Notes: generated by a model not told the origin, from the sequence alone. Shown: positions 1 through 10,451, counted from the stretch's first letter. The stretch: DNA of 64,000 nucleotides from Flavobacterium sp. SH_e (GCF_025717045.1 NZ_JAOVZN010000008.1:270-64269); one strand, 5' to 3'. Program-made: numbers and translations.

Positions 1-2740
1 GAATTGCTGTTCCGCCTGTTGAAGCGCTATACCACACTACATTTGTCTCGTTTGTCTGAATGCTCGCAAATGTTGGCGCATTCACTAAACAGAAATCCTG
101 TGTCGTGTCTGTAGTGGTTGGCGTAGCAGGATCTGTAACTGTTACAGTAACTGCAAGTCTCACTGAACTTTCACAGCCTGTAGCCGCATCAGCTAATGCC
201 GCATAATATGTTCCGCTTGTCAATGCCGTTGCCGATGGAATTGCCGTTCCGCCTGTCGCCGCATTATACCAAACTACATTTGTCTCGTTTGTCTGAATGC
301 TCGCAAATGTTGGTGCATTAACCAGACAGAAATCTTGTGTTGCATCTGTAGTGGTTGGTGTTGCAGGATCTGTAACTGTAATTACTATAGCCAGTCTCAC
401 TGCACTTTCACATCCAGTCGCCGCATCAGCTAAAGCTGCATAATAAGTGCCGCTTGTCAATGCCGTTGCTGCTGGAATCGCTGTTCCGCCTGTAGCTGCA
501 TTATACCACACTATATTAGTTTCGTTTGTCTGAATGCTTGCAAAAGTCGGTGCATTCACTAAACAGAAATCCTGTGTTGTGTCTGTAGTCGTAGGCGTTC
601 CAGGGTCAGTCACGCTGATTGTAACCGCCAACCTCACTGAGCTTTCGCAGCCTGTTGCGGCATCAGCTAAAGCAGCATAATAGGTTCCGCTTGTTAATGC
701 TGTAGTAGAAGAAATTGCTGTTCCGCCTGTCGCTGCATTATACCACACTACATTTGTTTCGTTTGTCTGAATGCTCGCAAATGTCGGTGCATTTACCAGA
801 CAGAAATCCTGTGTCGTGTCTGTAGTGGTTGGCGTAGCAGGATCTGTAACTGTTACAGTAACTGCAAGTCTCATTGAACTTTCACAGCCTGTAGCCGCAT
901 CAGCTAATGCCGCATAATATGTTCCGCTTGTCAATGCCGTTGCCGATGGAATTGCCGTTCCGCCTGTCGCCGCATTATACCAAACTACATTTGTCTCGTT
1001 TATCTGAATGCTCGCAAATGTTGGTGCATTAACCAGACAGAAATCTTGTGTTGCATCAGTAGTAGTTGGCGTAGCTGGATCAGTTACGCTGATCGTTACA
1101 GCTAGTCTCACTGCACTTTCACATCCAGTCGCCGCATCAGCTAAAGCTGCATAATAAGTGCCGCTTGTCAATGCCGTTGCTGCTGGAATCGCTGTTCCGC
1201 CTGTAGCTGCATTATACCATACTATATTATTTTCGTTTGTCTGAATGCTTGCAAAAGTCGGTGCATTCACTAAACAGAAATCCTGTGTTGTGTCTGTAGT
1301 CGTAGGCGTTCCAGGGTCAGTCACGCTGATTGTAACCGCCAATCTCACTGAGCTTTCGCAGCCTGTTGCTGCATCTAATAAAGCCGCATAATATGTTCCG
1401 CTTGTTAGTGCTGTAGTAGAAGGAATCGTTGTTCCGCCTGTCGCTGCATTATACCATACTACATTTGTTTCATTTGTCTGAATGCTCGCAAAAGTCGGTG
1501 CATTTACAAGACAGAAATCCTGTGTTGTATCTGTAGTGGTTGGCGTTGCAGGATCTGTAACTGTTACGGTAACTGCAAGTCTCACTGAACTTTCACAGCC
1601 TGTTGCCGCATCAGCTAATGCTGCATAATATGTTCCGCTTGTCAATGCTGTAGCCGATGGAATCGCTGTTCCGCCTGTTGAAGCGCTATACCACACTACA
1701 TTTGTCTCGTTTGTCATAATGCTCGCAAATGTTGGTGCATTAACCAGACAGAAATCCTGTGTTGTATCAGTAGTAGTTGGCGTAGCTGGATCAGTTACGC
1801 TGATCGTTACAGCTAGTCTCACTGCGCTTTCACAGCCTGTAGCTGCATCTAATAAAGCTGCATAATAAGTCCCACTAGTTAAAGCTGTTGCTGCTGGAAT
1901 TGCCGTTCCGCCTGTCGCTGCATTATACCAAACTATATTAGTTTCGTTTGTCTGAATGCTTGCAAAAGTCGGTGCATTCACTAAACAGAAATCCTGTGTT
2001 GTGTCTGTAGTCGTAGGTGTTCCAGGGTCAGTCACACTGATTGTAACCGCCAATCTCAATGAACTTTCACAGCCTGTAGCTGCATCAGCTAATGCTGCAT
2101 AATAAGTGCCGCTTGTTAATGCTGTTGCTGCTGGAATTGCTGTTCCGCCTGTTAAAGCATTATACCACACTACATTGGTTTCGTTTGTCTGAATGCTCGC
2201 AAAAGTCGGTGCATTCACTAAACAGAAATCCTGTGTCGTATCTGTAGTCGTTGGCGTTGCAGGATCAGTAACTGTTACAGTAACTGCAAGCCTCACTGAA
2301 CTTTCACAGCCTGTGGCTGCATCAGCTAATGCTGCATAATATGTTCCGCTTGTTAATGCTGTTGCTGATGGAATCGCTGTTCCGCCAGTTGAAGCGTTAT
2401 ACCATACAACATTTGTTTCATTTGTCTGAATGCTTGCAAATGTCGGTGCGTTTACAAGACAGAAATCCTGTGTCGTGTCTGTTGTAGTTGGCGTTGCAGG
2501 ATCTGTAACGGTAACTGTAACTGCAAGTCTCACTGAACTTTCGCAGCCAGTAACTGCATCTGTTGCAGCTCCATAATAGATTCTGCTTACTAAAGCCGTT
2601 GTTGAGGCAATCACGTTTCCTCCTGTTGGCGCATCATACCAAATAACATTGCTTTCATTCACTTGGATATTAGCAACGGTAGAAGCTGTAGATAAACAAA
2701 AATCTTGAGTATTATCTGTCGTTGTTGGTGTATTTGGATC
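1..2740 (-). repeat. Tandem array of 237-bp (79-aa) Ig-like repeats with 711-bp super-period
   Basis: The conserved CAGAAATC-type site (reading FC in the protein) occurs at 90, 327, 564, 801, 1038, 1275, 1512, 1749, 1986, 2223, 2460 and, diverged, 2697, always exactly 237 bp apart. That gives 11 complete units from 2740 down to 134 and one partial unit at the edge. Each unit starts D-P-x-T-P-T-T-T-D, has one Cys near residue 15 (DFC) and one near residue 66 (TGC), and ends in LAVTVTVT, consistent with one disulphide-bonded Ig-like domain. The first unit (2740-2504) is the most diverged. Units starting at 2029, 1318 and 607 carry DPGTP instead of DPATP, so every third unit is of one type. The array looks more GC-rich than the surrounding DNA. 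Confidence 0.95.
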
Positions 2741-5700
2741 ACTAATCATAATAACGGCATCTTGTAATGTTCCTGAAAGATTTTCGCAGGTATTTGTACT
2801 TGAAACCGCAACATAATAAGTTATCGGACTTACCGCTTTTGTTAGTCCAACTGCTGTTAATACGCCCGTAGCATCTATTGAATAAGTTACTCCGCTTATA
2901 ATTGCACCATTTGTAATAGGCTGTGTTTTGGCAGTATCTAAATACCATGTAAATACAGGGCTTGTTAATGTTGGTGCAGTTGGTGTCAATGATGCAGGTA
3001 AACTATGACAAACCGTTATATCATCAATTAAAATATCATTTACAGTTGAAGGAGGTAAAATTGTAAATGTAATTTGTTTTCGATCTGCGGCCGCAGTTTC
3101 ACAAAATTCATCTGAAGTTACTCCAACATAATAAGTATAAGTTCCAGGTGTCAAATTATTAACCACTAATTGAGCAGTTGTCTCTCCTGGAATTATTTGG
3201 CTAGTTGTTCCATTAAAACTATACCAAGAATAAACTGGATTTGTTAAAACAGGTGTTCCGCTTAAACTAGTTTGTAAAGTAACTGTACCAGTAGCTGAAC
3301 AAACTGAAGTTGCTGTTCCTCCATTTAAAGTAATATCTGTTAAAGCATTTACTGGAGCAGAAGCTTTAACTTCAACAGTTACTTCTCCTCTCGCAAAAGT
3401 TTCACAGCCATATCGTACTGGCTGAACATAATATTTATAAGTTCCCGCTGCTAAAGTAGCTGGTACTGTAAAAGTAGGACCGTTGCCAACAACATTTCCT
3501 CCCGTTTCTGCGTCATACCAAATGTAAGTAGAACAAGCTTCTTCGGGAATTTGGAGCGCAATATCGGATCCTGGACAGACCGTAATTTTATTTTGAGGAT
3601 CTGCTCCAATAATGGTTGTATTAGCAGTTCTTTCTACTGTATGAACTCTTAAAAAATCTAACACTCCAACAACACCTCCTAAACGTATTCTTACTCTATC
3701 ATAAATTTCTGTTGGCGAAGATACCAATACCATTGCCAAAGAATTTCCTGGCAATAATTTTATACTTAATAAAGTACTTGTGTTTTGAATTGGAGCACCA
3801 ACAGCAACATTTCCTAAATAACGCTGAATAGTAAATCCAGTCAATAAATTAACGTTTAAAAGTGTTCCTGGTTTAGAAACCACAATTCTCAAAGTATCAC
3901 TAAGAACAGAAGGCGTTTTAAATTGTACTGTTAGATCGGCTGCTGCTAAAGCCCCCACTCCACTATACATAGTTGCAAACGTAGTTATATCATTATCTGC
4001 AATATTCCAAGCATCGCTTACCCCAACTGCTGCTGTTACAGCTCCAACTGGAAGACCTAAATCTGTTGCGCCATAAAAAATATCTTGAATATCTCCTGGA
4101 GTACATGTTACTGCAGAAACCTGTCTGTTGTAATGTGCATCAAATACTTTTGTGTTTTGAGCAAGACTTAAAACTGAAGCAGACTGAATTCTAATTCCAT
4201 CATAATCTTGTGGTCCAGATGCATCTGAAGGAACAAAAGTAAATTCATAGGTATTATCTCCTGAGATTAAGTTTAGTAACGAACCAGATACTGATTGCAT
4301 TGCTCCAATGTCAACGCCACCAATTGTTCCGATAACTGAAAGGTTTTGTCCTACAGCTAAAAGACTATATTCAGAACCTAATTTAACAGTTACTGGCGTT
4401 CCTTTAGCTATAGGTGCCGGCCAAGTTAAATTCTGCCAAGTTGTACCTACTCCTAAAAGTCCTAAACCAGTAGTAATAGTTGAATACGTCTGTGGATTTC
4501 CATCAACAGCATTTGCACCATCAGAAACAGTTCCTGTAATTATTGAGCCAGAAGTTTGATCTGTTGCATATACTCTTTCTGCTAATGATTGACAATTGCT
4601 TAGATCTATGACGTTAATTACTTTTGTTGCTGTAGTAGTACAAGTTCCATCGCTAGCAACAGCTGTATAAGTATAAACCCCTGGTGTATTTAATACTCCT
4701 GTTGTAAAAGGAGGTCCTGCAATTGCATTTCCTTGAGGTCCAAACCATGTAATTGTTCCAGTAGAAACTGCACTTAATGTAACATTGCTTCCAATATTTA
4801 CAGATTCTTGAGGATTTGTTACCACCAAACTTGGTAAAGCGTTAATTGTTACTGTTACAGATTGTCTAACAGATGGACAAGTAGCAGTATTACTTTGCGC
4901 TTCTATAGAATAAATACCTCCTGTAGTAATATTAGCTGCGGCATCAGCAGTTATTACATTATTTAAAGGATCATAAAAAGTATAAGTAGTACTTCCTGAT
5001 GAATCAAAATTAGTAATAGCATTTCTTAGATTAGCACTTCCACAACCTATCAATGTAGAATTTACAGTCAATACTGTTGTTGAAGGGAAATTAACCGTTA
5101 CTTGTTTTAATGTCCCATTTACATTTTCGCAAGTGCCTCCGTTAACCGCTGAAACATAATAATTGTAAGGAGTTCCAGCAGCACTTAATCCTGTTAATGA
5201 AAGAGCGCCTGTACCTGCATCTTTTGCAAATGTTACTCCGCCAATTACACTTCCATCTACAATTTCAGTACTTTTAGCTTGATCGGTATAATATTTAAAT
5301 TGAACACCTGCTATTGGAGAAGATGGCGTCAAAACTGCCTCTCCTGCACAAGTAGCTTCAACTGGAGTTGTAATTACAATATCAGCTGCTGTTGGAATTG
5401 GTAAAACTGTAACCGTAACCGCTTGACGTAAACTGTTCTCACAACCAACTCTTGTACCTTGTAAATAATAAGTAGTTGAAGCTGTTAAAGGTGCTGTTGG
5501 GTTTACTGTAACAATATTTCCTCCTGTTGGAGAATCGTACCATGTAAAAGTTTCAGTTCCTGTTGATGAGGCTGTTAAAGAAGCTGTTTGTCCCGCACAA
5601 ATTGGCGTTGCAGCCCCCGTAATTGTAGCATTTGGAAATCTATATGCAGCTTGGTAGATGTATACATTGCTTAACAAAGTTGCTGTTCCTCCTAATCTTA

Positions 5701-8656
5701 CTTCAACACGATCAAATGGCGCAGTCGCAGTAATACTAGCTTTAAATTTATTTCCAGATAATAATTGAATAGTCAATAAATTATTATTGATTGCAGTTCT
5801 ATCATTATTATAAGTCGCTACATTATAAGTTGCTAGCGTAATATTAGATAATAAACTTATATCTAAAAGTCCTCCTGGCACTTCCAAATCAACATCGATA
5901 ACATCTCCTATTTGGCCTGGATTTGCAAAAATTAATTGTTGCTGTATGTATCCGGCCACACCAATTGGCACCGATAATTGTGCGTATGTATTAATATCGC
6001 CATCTACAGAGTCATTTGGATTAGTCACAGTACATAAAGCACATAATACTCCATCTGTTGATGTTATTTGACTTGAAGCCTGTAAACAAGTACTTGCAGC
6101 TGCAATCACAGTTACTGTAACAGATCCTCTAGCAGAATTAGCACAATCAGTCGCTATATTTGTAGCTTCTACATAATAAGTTTGATTAGCCGATAATGCA
6201 GGAGTAGTATATGATGTAACGTTGGTTGCTAAAAGTGTTCCGCCTGATGCAGCATTATACCAATTGTATCTTACTCCTGCAACTGGGTTTGCAACTGCCA
6301 ATGTAGCGCTTTGACCAGATTGGATAATTACATTAGATGATACAAAAGTTGGCGTTGCTGGTATTGGGCTAACAATTAAATTTACTGCAGTACGAGTTGG
6401 TGTCGTACAATCTCCAATTGCAGCTTCTACAAAATAATCTGTATTTACAGTTAAGGCAGGTGTTGTAAATGAAGTGCCTGTAAATACTAAATTACCTCCT
6501 GCTGCAGCATCATACCAATTGTAAGTTGTACCTGCAACTGGAGCCTGAACAGTTAAAGTGGTAGATTGTCCGCTACAGATTGTTGTTGGAGATGAATTAA
6601 CTGTAGGCAAAACAGGATTAGTGATTAATACCTGAACTGGAGTTCTTTCACTATTCACACAACCATTTCTAGTTACTTCAATATAATAAGTTGCAGGCGC
6701 TGTCAAAGCAGGTGTTGTAAATGCAGCAGTAGAAGCTAATAGTGTTCCTCCTGTAACTGCGTCATACCAATTAACAGTTTCTCCAACTGCAAGTGAAGCC
6801 GTAAGAGTTGTTGTTTGTCCGCTACAAATTGTGGTATTACCAGAAATAACTGGTACTTTATATCTGTAAGTTGCTTGATAAATATCTACACTTGTTAATA
6901 CTGTTGCCAAACCTCCTAATCGAATTTCAACACGATCGAAATTTGCTCCAGCTGTAACACTTGCTCTAAATCTATTTCCACTTAATAATTGTAAAGTAAT
7001 AAGCGGATTATTAATTGCAACTCTATCATTATTATAAGTTGCTCCATTATAAGTTGCCAAACTAACAGCGCTTAATAATTGAACATCTGCTATACCGCCA
7101 GGCAATTCCATTTCGACATCTACGATATCACCAGCTTTACCTGGATTATTGAATTGTAAGGTTTGTTGAATATATCCGTTTATTAAACCAACTGGAACAG
7201 TAAGCCTTGTTGCTGTTGCAATATTTCCATCAACAGAATTATTCGGATTTGTGGAACTACACAATAAACATAAACCATTTTGAACTATTTGCTGGCTTCC
7301 TGCTTCCAAACACCCAACCAAAGAAGCTGGCTGAACTGTTACCAATACTGGCACTCTCGCTGCACTCACACAATTTCCATTCGGACTTTGTGCTTCAACA
7401 TAATAGGTTTTTGTAGCTGTTAAAATTGGTGTTGTAAAAGAAGAAGTATTTGTTGCTACTGCTGTTCCGCCTGTAGCAGTTTCATACCAATTTAATTGTA
7501 CTCCAGGCTCTGAAGTTGTTGCTGTCAAAGTTGCATTTTGCCCTGACTGAATTGTAACACTCTGAGTTAAAACTGTTGGTGTTGCAGGAACTGCTGTAGA
7601 AATAACTGTAACTGGTGTTCGAGTAGGACTAACACAACTTCCAATAGAAGCTTCTACAGAAAATTGAGTAGATCCTAAAGGCACTGTTGGAGAATAGCTG
7701 GTTCCTGTCGACAAAGCTGTACCTCCTGCAGAATACCAAGTATAAGTTGTTCCTGGCACAGCATTTACAACCGATAAAGTTGTCTGTTGTGTTGCAGCTG
7801 TCGAACAAACTGTAGTTCCCACATTACTAATTGCTGGTGCAACTGGATTAGAAACATTTAAAACAACAGGTACACGAACATTTCCTTCGCAACCTGCAGT
7901 TCTAGTTATCCCTATATAATATGTTGTATTCGCAGTTAAAGCAGGAGTAGTATAAGTATTACCAACTGCTAAAGCTGTTGTAGAAGAAGCTGAACTATAC
8001 CAAGCAAGACTTGTCCCTGCAGCTGGTGTAGCTGTGAGAGTCGTTGGAACCCCAGCACAAACAGTTTGTGTTAAACCTCCTGTTACTGTAGGCTGTGCAA
8101 ATTCTAACCTAACATCATAAATTCTTAAACTCACTAAAAGACTTACAAGTCCTCCTACCTGAATTTGAATTTGATTAGTATCGGCTGTCACATTAAACTT
8201 TGCAACTGCCACAGTGTTACCATTTAACAAATTTAAATTCAAGAGCGGACTGTTTAAGCTTACACTCGAACCTACATTCGCTCCAGAGTTTTTAGCTTGG
8301 AGTGAAGCATTAGATAATAAACTTAAATCTAGCAAACCGTTACCCGTGCCAAAATAAATAGCAATTTGGTCCCCCGCTCGAGCCGTTTGATTTAAGGTTA
8401 GTGTCTCTTCGACAAAACATCCAACTCCAACAGCATTCGTTAAAGTTGCGTAAGTCGTTAAACCAGCGCTGTCATAAGCATTGGCAGGACTGTCAACATT
8501 TAATCCTACACACAATAATCCGCCCTGACTATTAGTTTGAGACACAGGTCTACAAATAGTTTGGGACAATGCATTAGTGCATATAAAAAATAAAGTTAAA
8601 AGTCCTAATAATCCCTTTTGAAGTTTGAGATTACAAAAAGTAAATTTTTTTTTCAT
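1..8656 (-). CDS. Giant secreted Ig-like repeat surface protein (5' part only)
   Basis: The reading frame is open from an ATG at 8656 to the window edge, 2885 codons without a stop, so the gene continues beyond position 1. The N-terminus (MKKKFTFCNLKLQKG, then a hydrophobic stretch ending NALSQ) is a signal peptide. Residues about 34-1970 alternate five copies of a 150-160-residue module (near 34-186, 444-601, 853-1007, 1351-1518 and 1516-1678; hallmarks NSVDG, LLSG, RVEIRLGG, IYQA) with 70-90-residue Ig-like units carrying W-Y-D/N-x3-GG and TYY motifs. From residue 1973 strict 79-residue repeats run to the edge. The units resemble the CHU_C-associated Ig-like domains of Bacteroidota gliding and adhesion proteins, which are usually exported by the type IX system. 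A C-terminal sorting domain would lie outside the window. Cell-surface adhesin is an inference; I cannot tell whether it is a SprB-like gliding protein. Confidence 0.9.
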   Translation of the reverse strand, partial: MKKKFTFCNLKLQKGLLGLLTLFFICTNALSQTICRPVSQTNSQGGLLCVGLNVDSPANAYDSAGLTTYATLTNAVGVGCFVEETLTLNQTARAGDQIAIYFGTGNGLLDLSLLSNASLQAKNSGANVGSSVSLNSPLLNLNLLNGNTVAVAKFNVTADTNQIQIQVGGLVSLLVSLRIYDVRLEFAQPTVTGGLTQTVCAGVPTTLTATPAAGTSLAWYSSASSTTALAVGNTYTTPALTANTTYYIGITRTAGCEGNVRVPVVLNVSNPVAPAISNVGTTVCSTAATQQTTLSVVNAVPGTTYTWYSAGGTALSTGTSYSPTVPLGSTQFSVEASIGSCVSPTRTPVTVISTAVPATPTVLTQSVTIQSGQNATLTATTSEPGVQLNWYETATGGTAVATNTSSFTTPILTATKTYYVEAQSPNGNCVSAARVPVLVTVQPASLVGCLEAGSQQIVQNGLCLLCSSTNPNNSVDGNIATATRLTVPVGLINGYIQQTLQFNNPGKAGDIVDVEMELPGGIADVQLLSAVSLATYNGATYNNDRVAINNPLITLQLLSGNRFRASVTAGANFDRVEIRLGGLATVLTSVDIYQATYRYKVPVISGNTTICSGQTTTLTASLAVGETVNWYDAVTGGTLLASTAAFTTPALTAPATYYIEVTRNGCVNSERTPVQVLITNPVLPTVNSSPTTICSGQSTTLTVQAPVAGTTYNWYDAAAGGNLVFTGTSFTTPALTVNTDYFVEAAIGDCTTPTRTAVNLIVSPIPATPTFVSSNVIIQSGQSATLAVANPVAGVRYNWYNAASGGTLLATNVTSYTTPALSANQTYYVEATNIATDCANSARGSVTVTVIAAASTCLQASSQITSTDGVLCALCTVTNPNDSVDGDINTYAQLSVPIGVAGYIQQQLIFANPGQIGDVIDVDLEVPGGLLDISLLSNITLATYNVATYNNDRTAINNNLLTIQLLSGNKFKASITATAPFDRVEVRLGGTATLLSNVYIYQAAYRFPNATITGAATPICAGQTASLTASSTGTETFTWYDSPTGGNIVTVNPTAPLTASTTYYLQGTRVGCENSLRQAVTVTVLPIPTAADIVITTPVEATCAGEAVLTPSSPIAGVQFKYYTDQAKSTEIVDGSVIGGVTFAKDAGTGALSLTGLSAAGTPYNYYVSAVNGGTCENVNGTLKQVTVNFPSTTVLTVNSTLIGCGSANLRNAITNFDSSGSTTYTFYDPLNNVITADAAANITTGGIYSIEAQSNTATCPSVRQSVTVTINALPSLVVTNPQESVNIGSNVTLSAVSTGTITWFGPQGNAIAGPPFTTGVLNTPGVYTYTAVASDGTCTTTATKVINVIDLSNCQSLAERVYATDQTSGSIITGTVSDGANAVDGNPQTYSTITTGLGLLGVGTTWQNLTWPAPIAKGTPVTVKLGSEYSLLAVGQNLSVIGTIGGVDIGAMQSVSGSLLNLISGDNTYEFTFVPSDASGPQDYDGIRIQSASVLSLAQNTKVFDAHYNRQVSAVTCTPGDIQDIFYGATDLGLPVGAVTAAVGVSDAWNIADNDITTFATMYSGVGALAAADLTVQFKTPSVLSDTLRIVVSKPGTLLNVNLLTGFTIQRYLGNVAVGAPIQNTSTLLSIKLLPGNSLAMVLVSSPTEIYDRVRIRLGGVVGVLDFLRVHTVERTANTTIIGADPQNKITVCPGSDIALQIPEEACSTYIWYDAETGGNVVGNGPTFTVPATLAAGTYKYYVQPVRYGCETFARGEVTVEVKASAPVNALTDITLNGGTATSVCSATGTVTLQTSLSGTPVLTNPVYSWYSFNGTTSQIIPGETTAQLVVNNLTPGTYTYYVGVTSDEFCETAAADRKQITFTILPPSTVNDILIDDITVCHSLPASLTPTAPTLTSPVFTWYLDTAKTQPITNGAIISGVTYSIDATGVLTAVGLTKAVSPITYYVAVSSTNTCENLSGTLQDAVIMISDPNTPTTTDNTQDFCLSTASTVANIQVNESNVIWYDAPTGGNVIASTTALVSRIYYGAATDAVTGCESSVRLAVTVTVTDPATPTTTDTTQDFCLVNAPTFASIQTNETNVVWYNASTGGTAIPSATALTSGTYYAALADAATGCESSVRLAVTVTVTDPATPTTTDTTQDFCLVNAPTFASIQTNETNVVWYNALTGGTAIPAATALTSGTYYAALADAATGCESSLRLAVTISVTDPGTPTTTDTTQDFCLVNAPTFASIQTNETNIVWYNAATGGTAIPAATALTSGTYYAALLDAATGCESAVRLAVTISVTDPATPTTTDTTQDFCLVNAPTFASIMTNETNVVWYSASTGGTAIPSATALTSGTYYAALADAATGCESSVRLAVTVTVTDPATPTTTDTTQDFCLVNAPTFASIQTNETNVVWYNAATGGTTIPSTTALTSGTYYAALLDAATGCESSVRLAVTISVTDPGTPTTTDTTQDFCLVNAPTFASIQTNENNIVWYNAATGGTAIPAATALTSGTYYAALADAATGCESAVRLAVTISVTDPATPTTTDATQDFCLVNAPTFASIQINETNVVWYNAATGGTAIPSATALTSGTYYAALADAATGCESSMRLAVTVTVTDPATPTTTDTTQDFCLVNAPTFASIQTNETNVVWYNAATGGTAISSTTALTSGTYYAALADAATGCESSVRLAVTISVTDPGTPTTTDTTQDFCLVNAPTFASIQTNETNIVWYNAATGGTAIPAATALTSGTYYAALADAATGCESAVRLAIVITVTDPATPTTTDATQDFCLVNAPTFASIQTNETNVVWYNAATGGTAIPSATALTSGTYYAALADAATGCESSVRLAVTVTVTDPATPTTTDTTQDFCLVNAPTFASIQTNETNVVWYSASTGGTAI

Positions 8657-9866
8657 AATTTGGAAGATTAGAAAATGGACAATAAAACACCTCTCGCAGT
8701 AAGTGCAAGCACCTACGCAATTAAACAATCAATTAAAAATCAAACAGTTAAAACAAATTTTAAAAACTTATAGAATAAGTCTTCAAACTAAGTTTTACAA
8801 AAAAATTACGTTGAATTCGGTATATCGAAATATACCAGTGAACACAATCTATCTCGAAGAGATAAAAAATGTACAACTTTTTGTAAGGAAAAATGATTGT
8901 AGTCAATTTTCCTAGAGGAGAGATTTGTTGCAGGTCTAATTTTCATAAATGAAAATTTTAGTTTGAGGGTAGAACTGGGGATTCTTTATATAAGAAATTC
9001 AAATATTTTAAAGAAAGCTGATTAATCATTCTTTAAATTACTTAATCAAAAAGACTAAGATTGAATTGTTATATCAATGAAATGTTTACTTTCTCATAAA
9101 TAACCCTTCGAAAAGGAAATTTAAAAGACAGCAAATTAAAATGTAAAATTTTGGATAAAGAGCTAAATTTAGATATCTCATAACGATTAAACTCATCGTT
9201 GAAACGAAGTAAGCTTAACACGAGGCTAAATAAAGCTAAAATAAAATGAACAACTAAAGTAAACTTGATAAAGAAAGTAATTGTCAATTCCATACACAGA
9301 CACATTAAGTTATTATATAATTTTCAATTTTAATCTCGACAATGTCAAGATTTAAAAAACCCGTTTTTAAAGAGTTTTAATTTTTTTCTATTGGTCATGT
9401 TTTTGAAAAAAATTTCAATGCAGAAACTTTGTTTAACTTTGGTATTCTAAAATTAGAAAAAACAAAAACAGAAAACAAACATAAAATTCTTATAATTTTA
9501 TCTTAAATATCAAGCTATAAAATTTTAACTCTTTAAAAACATCAGAAAAATCAACCACTTTAACAGAATTAGTATGCTATTCTTTTCTTAAACAAAAAAT
9601 TGATGAAAATATGTTAAAAACAAAAAAAGAAAGTAAAAACCTACAAATGCAACTTTTTGCAACTAAAAATTATCCGTAATTAATACCATAATGATCGACG
9701 AACTGCACATGTCGCTCTCGTTTTGTAAAACTTTGAAGAATTAAAAATAAATGCGTAGAAACACCTGCTTAAAAAACATTAAAAACTTAAACAAAAGTTA
9801 AAAAGCAAAAAAAAAGGCAAACATCTAAAACTAAATGTTTGCCTTTTAAAAATTATGAAAATCGAA
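8657..9866. other. 1.2-kb AT-rich stretch without a convincing gene
   Basis: This separates the giant gene from the 9867-10340 gene. Its longest open frames (8703-8915 plus, starting with GTG, and 9069-9305 minus) are low-complexity, with no recognisable motif. It must contain the leader and promoter of the giant gene, but I found no TAnnTTTG box in a convincing place. A run of homopolymeric A/T tracts fills 9310-9800. The only clear element is the terminator at 9812-9847. Confidence 0.6.
9812..9847 (-). terminator. Terminator after the 157-aa conserved gene
   Basis: AAAAGGCAAACAT (9812-9824) pairs perfectly with ATGTTTGCCTTTT (9835-9847) around a 10-nt loop. On the minus strand the stem is followed by a run of T, so it fits an intrinsic terminator for the gene ending at 9867. 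Confidence 0.85.
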
Positions 9867-10340
9867 TTATGATTCGATTATTGTATTAATTTGATTAAAT
9901 AACTGTCCATCGCTTAAAAAAGCACCTTGTTTAATCAACTCAAAAATTGAAGAATTTCTTTCCTCGGTAAATACTTTTTTACCAACTTTCATTTCGATAT
10001 TTTCTGTAAACATATTATCACTTAACCATTGAAGCCCTTCTTTGGTTAAAAAATCAGTTTCTGGAGAAAGCGATTTTAAAACAATAGATTTTATATAAGT
10101 ATCAAAACATTGAAATAAGAAAATATGATTTTTAGAAAAATGTTCTAAATATTCTGCTCTTCCTAGTACACCTTCCCAAATTAAATCTGAAAAAACATCT
10201 AGTTCCTGTTCTGCAACTTCTGGCTTGTTAATTTTAAGTTCTTCCCACTCTTTTCTATCGATTGTTTGTGTTGCCAAAAAACTTGCAAATTCAGCATGAA
10301 GTTCATCAAACTGCTCTTTTGTTAATCTTGCGTATTTCAT
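9867..10340 (-). CDS. Conserved Flavobacteriia protein, DUF6495-like
   Basis: A soluble, acidic, helical protein of 157 residues (MKYARLTKEQFDELHAEF...) with no signal peptide, membrane segment or catalytic motif that I recognise. I recall a protein of this type annotated as DUF6495 in flavobacteria, next to rplI as here, but I could not check the family assignment. It lies 131 bp downstream of rplI beyond a clear terminator and ends at its own terminator, so it is probably a single-gene unit. Function unknown. Confidence 0.75.
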   Translation of the reverse strand: MKYARLTKEQFDELHAEFASFLATQTIDRKEWEELKINKPEVAEQELDVFSDLIWEGVLGRAEYLEHFSKNHIFLFQCFDTYIKSIVLKSLSPETDFLTKEGLQWLSDNMFTENIEMKVGKKVFTEERNSSIFELIKQGAFLSDGQLFNQINTIIES

Positions 10341-10427
10341 TTATTTTAGGCTTTATGCTTTACGCTGTAAGCTCAAAGCCACCAGCCATAAGTCTAATTA
10401 TTAATATTCATCTTGTTTTAAACAAAA

Positions 10428-10451
10428 AAATCCCGATTTACATCGGGATTT
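10428..10451 (-). terminator. Terminator of the rpsF-rpsR-rplI operon
   Basis: AAATCCCGAT (10428-10437) and ATCGGGATTT (10442-10451) form a 10-bp stem with a 4-nt loop, flanked by A and T runs. It lies 21 bp past the rplI stop codon on the minus strand. Confidence 0.9.

Noticed and set aside
2742-4559. Open frames within the giant gene (2742-2948 minus, 4308-4559 plus)
   Set aside because: They are shadows of the giant reading frame, in other frames of repetitive DNA, with no start context or recognisable product.
8703-8915. 70-residue plus-strand ORF starting with GTG
   Set aside because: Low-complexity Lys/Ile/Asn-rich translation of A/T-rich DNA in the leader of the giant gene; no motif or promoter.
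9069-9305. 78-residue minus-strand ORF with hydrophobic N-terminus
   Set aside because: Composition follows A/T richness, no conserved pattern seen, no promoter box; not strong enough to call.
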